Shown piece after piece: positions 6,043 through 7,982 of a DNA stretch of 7,982 bases. The notes under the pieces are model-generated. The model had not been told where the DNA came from. It searched no databases and saw nothing but the letters and a program-made list of their open reading frames with translations. The stretch is from positions 1 through 7,982 of the forward strand of contig JAUWQS010000060.1 in NCBI GenBank assembly GCA_030610915.1, written 5' to 3'. The translations under genes were made by a program, and so were the position numbers. How positions within the stretch are numbered: the stretch's first letter is position 1; the number at the start of each line of letters is the position of its first letter. Origin of the DNA: Pseudomonadota bacterium (GTDB taxonomy: Bacteria; Desulfobacterota; Syntrophia; Syntrophales; JADFWA01).

Positions 6043-7296
6043 ATGATAACAGTTGAAGAGGCGCTTGACCGGATACTCAGCTCCATATCCCCCCTCGGTC
6101 TGGAAAAGGTCGATATATTGAATACACTGGGGAGAGTCCTGGGCGAAGATATATATGCCGATATGGATATCCCCCCGAATGACAACTCGGCTATGGACGG
6201 TTATGCTCTTTGCTCTGGGGACACACAGGAAGCTTCCAGGGAAGACCCGGCAATTCTTAATGTTCTTGAAGATATCCCGGCAGGATGTGTTCCCAAAAAG
6301 TGCGTCAACTTCGGGGAGGCTTCCAGGATAATGACCGGCGCCTACATACCGGAGGGCGCTGATGCAATTATAAGGGTGGAAGAGACAGAAAAAGCCGGAA
6401 AGAGGGTAAAGATATTTGCCAAGGCTGTGAGGGGACAGGACATAAGATTTGCGGGTGAGGATGTCAAAGATGGTGAGCTTGTCATCTCACGAGGAAATAT
6501 TATCAGACCTGCAGAGACAGGGATGATGGCCTCGCTTGGTCGTTCCTTTGTTTATGTCCACCAGAGACCCTTGATAGCTATTCTAACAACAGGCGACGAA
6601 CTGGTCGATGTTGACGAGGAAGTATCGCCGGGAAAGATCAGAAACAGCAACAGTTATTCTATTGCCGCCCAGGTCATGGATTGCGGCGGAATTCCCTTGC
6701 AGATCGGTATAGCTAAAGATACCAGGAAGGATCTAATCGCAAAGTTCAAGGCGGCGATGCGAGCTGATATCATCATTTCATCAGGCGGCGTATCGGTGGG
6801 GGATTATGATCTCGTAAAGGATGTAATGAGCGAGGTGGGGAACGATATGGAGTTCTGGCAGGTAGCGATGAGGCCCGGCAAACCACTTGCCTGCGGGACC
6901 ATTGAAGATATACCAATTTTGGGACTCCCCGGCAATCCGGTGTCGTCCATGGTATCATTCGAACAGTTTGCAAGGCCGGCAATACTGAAGTTGATGGGAC
7001 ATAAAAAGCTGTTTCGAAAGCCGATAAAGGCGATATTGAAAGAGAATATAAAAAAGAAGAGAGGTTTTAAGCACTTTATCAGGGCACGGATAAGATATGA
7101 AGATGGGAAGATTACAGCCTTGACAACAGGAGAGCAGGGATCCGGTATACTTAAATCAATGGTAAGGGCGAATGGCTTCATAGTTCTGCCCGAGGATATA
7201 GCCTGGGCTAAAACGGGTGATGAGGTTACAGTACAATTAATCGACAATTCCCTTGGGCTTACTACAGAACCGGAATACTTGACAGACCCCAAATAG
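6043..7296 (+). CDS. moeA: Molybdopterin molybdenumtransferase (MoeA)
   Basis: MoeA inserts molybdate (or tungstate) into adenylylated molybdopterin, the last step before nucleotide attachment in molybdenum cofactor synthesis. The start at 6043 gives MITVEEALDRIL, the family's N-terminus, with AGGA eight bases upstream; in-frame reading from 5977 adds 22 unlike residues. The 417-residue protein shows DNSAMDGYAL (47-56), RIMTGAYIPEGADAII (95-110), the linker AGEDVKDGELVISRGNIIRP (138-156), TTGDEL (182-187), SSGGVSVGDYD (246-256) and MRPGKPLACG plus LPGNPVSS (277-302). The acidic residues expected in the active-site cleft (E186, D254) are present. The C-terminal domain IV is complete. The TAG stop lies within the inverted end of a small repeat element, so the final residues may have been altered by that insertion. 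It may serve the neighbouring formate dehydrogenase, among other molybdoenzymes. Confidence 0.97.
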   Translation: MITVEEALDRILSSISPLGLEKVDILNTLGRVLGEDIYADMDIPPNDNSAMDGYALCSGDTQEASREDPAILNVLEDIPAGCVPKKCVNFGEASRIMTGAYIPEGADAIIRVEETEKAGKRVKIFAKAVRGQDIRFAGEDVKDGELVISRGNIIRPAETGMMASLGRSFVYVHQRPLIAILTTGDELVDVDEEVSPGKIRNSNSYSIAAQVMDCGGIPLQIGIAKDTRKDLIAKFKAAMRADIIISSGGVSVGDYDLVKDVMSEVGNDMEFWQVAMRPGKPLACGTIEDIPILGLPGNPVSSMVSFEQFARPAILKLMGHKKLFRKPIKAILKENIKKKRGFKHFIRARIRYEDGKITALTTGEQGSGILKSMVRANGFIVLPEDIAWAKTGDEVTVQLIDNSLGLTTEPEYLTDPK

Positions 7297-7644
7297 TGTC
7301 GTGTCAAGCGTAAGATGTCGCATTGATTATTTGTAAGCGTTCACGGGTTCAAAGGTTCAGGGTTCAGGGCTCTATTCTCATTCCCGGACTGTATCTGGGA
7401 TGCGAATTTACGAGAAAAGCGTCAGCTTCGTCAGGCCTAATCCAAAATCTGGAACCAAACTGGCAATTACTTGGGGGAAGGAGCATCTTTAGCGAGGACT
7501 TCGGGCCTTCAATCCCTTTTTTGTCCTTAACCCTGAACGTTGAACCCTGAACCTGTGAACGGTTACGATTATTTTAAATCCGCCAGTGACATATAGGATA
7601 GGGCAGATGGTCACTATGCGTTTCACGGTTGACATGACACTATT
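7292..7644. mobile_element. Small inverted-repeat element T overlapping the moeA stop codon
   Basis: AATAGTGTCGTGTCAAGCG (7292-7310) and CGGTTGACATGACACTATT (7626-7644) are inverted copies matching at 17 of 19 positions. Without the element inserted inside it (7333-7566 plus one 8-bp duplication) it would be about 111 bp, the size of a MITE. The moeA stop TAG (7294-7296) lies within its left end. No protein is encoded. The ends differ from those of all other elements in the window, so it is a separate family. Confidence 0.65.
7325..7574. mobile_element. Palindromic insertion U nested in element T
   Basis: The body 7333-7566 begins GTAAGCGTTCACGGGTTC and ends with CCTGTGAACGGTTAC. GATTATTT is present immediately outside both ends (7325-7332 and 7567-7574), an 8-bp direct repeat typical of target duplication. 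The arms carry repeated GGTTCA/GGGTTCA words on the left and TGAACCCTGAACC on the right, able to form a long hairpin. The middle has no recognisable gene. The 75-codon frame across it is composed of the repeat itself and is not credible. Confidence 0.75.
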
Positions 7645-7782
7645 GCCTGAACGAAGACTGTCTTTTTCGCCCATATCTGCGTCAGACTCAAATTTTAATC
7701 CTCAAAATACTCAATGTATTCCTGCGGTTAAAATTTTCGTCTTCCTTGATCTGAACAAAAAATAATAGTTTTCGTTCGGGCA
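7644..7782. mobile_element. 139-bp palindromic element, copy C, near selC
   Basis: TGCCTGAACGAAGACT (7644-7659) and AGTTTTCGTTCGGGCA (7767-7782) pair at 14 of 16 positions. The inner pair AAATTTTAATCC / GGTTAAAATTTT forms the core hairpin, and AATAC/GTATT the apex. Core and length match copy B at 5741-5879, but the end sequences are unrelated to those of copy B. Its left border touches the right end of element T. Confidence 0.7.
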
Positions 7783-7795
7783 CTGACTACTCAGG
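7783..7795. repeat. Solitary GTAAC-family element end upstream of selC
   Basis: CTGACTACTCAGG matches the end of elements X, Y and V with one or two changes. No partner end appears before selC at 7886. It follows the right border of the 139-bp element immediately. Confidence 0.4.
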
Positions 7796-7885
7796 TTGTT
7801 AGGATCACGGTTGGTTGCCGGATATTTTCTACGACACTTACCGCAAGACCCGGATTTAATCTGGATTAAGTAATGGACCAAATGC

Positions 7886-7982
7886 GGAAGTGCGCAGGTC
7901 GCTGGTGGGCCTCCTGGACTTCAAATCCAGTGTGGGGCGCTAAAACCGTCCCGGGTGGGTTCGATTCCCATGCACTTCCGCC
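7886..7982 (+). tRNA. selC: Selenocysteine tRNA (anticodon UCA)
   Basis: The 97 visible bases fold as a tRNA-Sec. The acceptor stem is eight pairs, GGAAGTGC/GCACTTCC, followed by G and CC; the final A of CCA would be base 7983. The anticodon stem CTGGA/TCCAG encloses CTTCAAA, giving anticodon TCA, which reads UGA. A long variable arm (GGGGCG/CGTCCC, loop CTAAAAC) and a T-arm with GGTTCGATTCC follow. The eight-pair acceptor plus five-pair T-stem is the bacterial tRNA-Sec hallmark recognised by SelA and SelB. The gene implies that the organism makes selenoproteins, fitting the probable formate dehydrogenase at the left edge. No confident promoter is seen just upstream. Confidence 0.96.

Noticed and set aside
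7323..7550. 75-codon plus-strand reading frame
   Set aside because: It consists mostly of the inverted arms of element U and has no credible start site or protein features.
7886..7982. tRNA-Ser or tRNA-Leu because of the long variable arm
   Set aside because: The anticodon is TCA, the acceptor stem has eight pairs and the sequence matches the tRNA-Sec pattern.

Overview
The window looks like a piece of a chromosome from a Deltaproteobacterium in the broad sense (Desulfobacterota), probably an anaerobe. Three things point there. The gene order rplM-rpsI-argC is, to my knowledge, typical of Geobacter-like and related lineages. A selenocysteine tRNA gene is present. The first 41 codons of a Tat-exported protein at the left edge read like the start of a formate dehydrogenase catalytic subunit. 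No phage, plasmid or complete transposase gene is visible.

Layout, left to right. Positions 1-125 (minus) hold the N-terminus of the probable formate dehydrogenase. 126-564 is non-coding, with a decayed palindromic repeat. 565-640 (minus) is tRNA-Thr(CGU). 641-1147 is non-coding and largely filled by a palindromic insertion that has itself been interrupted by a second one. A minus-strand run of housekeeping genes follows, here given in transcription order from right to left: rplM (5714-5286), rpsI (4871-4479), argC (3821-2784), cysS (2629-1148). The normally short spacers in this run are swollen to about 150-660 bp by small inverted-repeat elements. A divergent promoter region (5715-6042) separates rplM from moeA (6043-7296, plus). 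Downstream of moeA, 7297-7885 is an almost continuous pile of short inverted-repeat elements, one inserted in another. The window ends in selC (tRNA-Sec), cut one base before the end of CCA.

Functional reading. MoeA inserts molybdenum (or tungsten) into the pterin cofactor, selC supplies the selenocysteine tRNA, and formate dehydrogenases of this class often need both. cysS, argC and the two ribosomal protein genes are housekeeping.

The unusual part is the density of non-coding inverted-repeat elements. At least three families can be told apart by eye. (1) Elements with ends like GTAACnnYTCA and 7-8 bp direct repeats at their borders; in one place two lie in tandem with three copies of AATACCT. 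(2) 139-bp palindromic elements that share an AT-rich core but have different end sequences, each end pairing with its partner. (3) An element with ends AATAGTGTCRTGTCAA, which supplies the moeA stop codon. None encodes a protein, so if they move they must be mobilised in trans.
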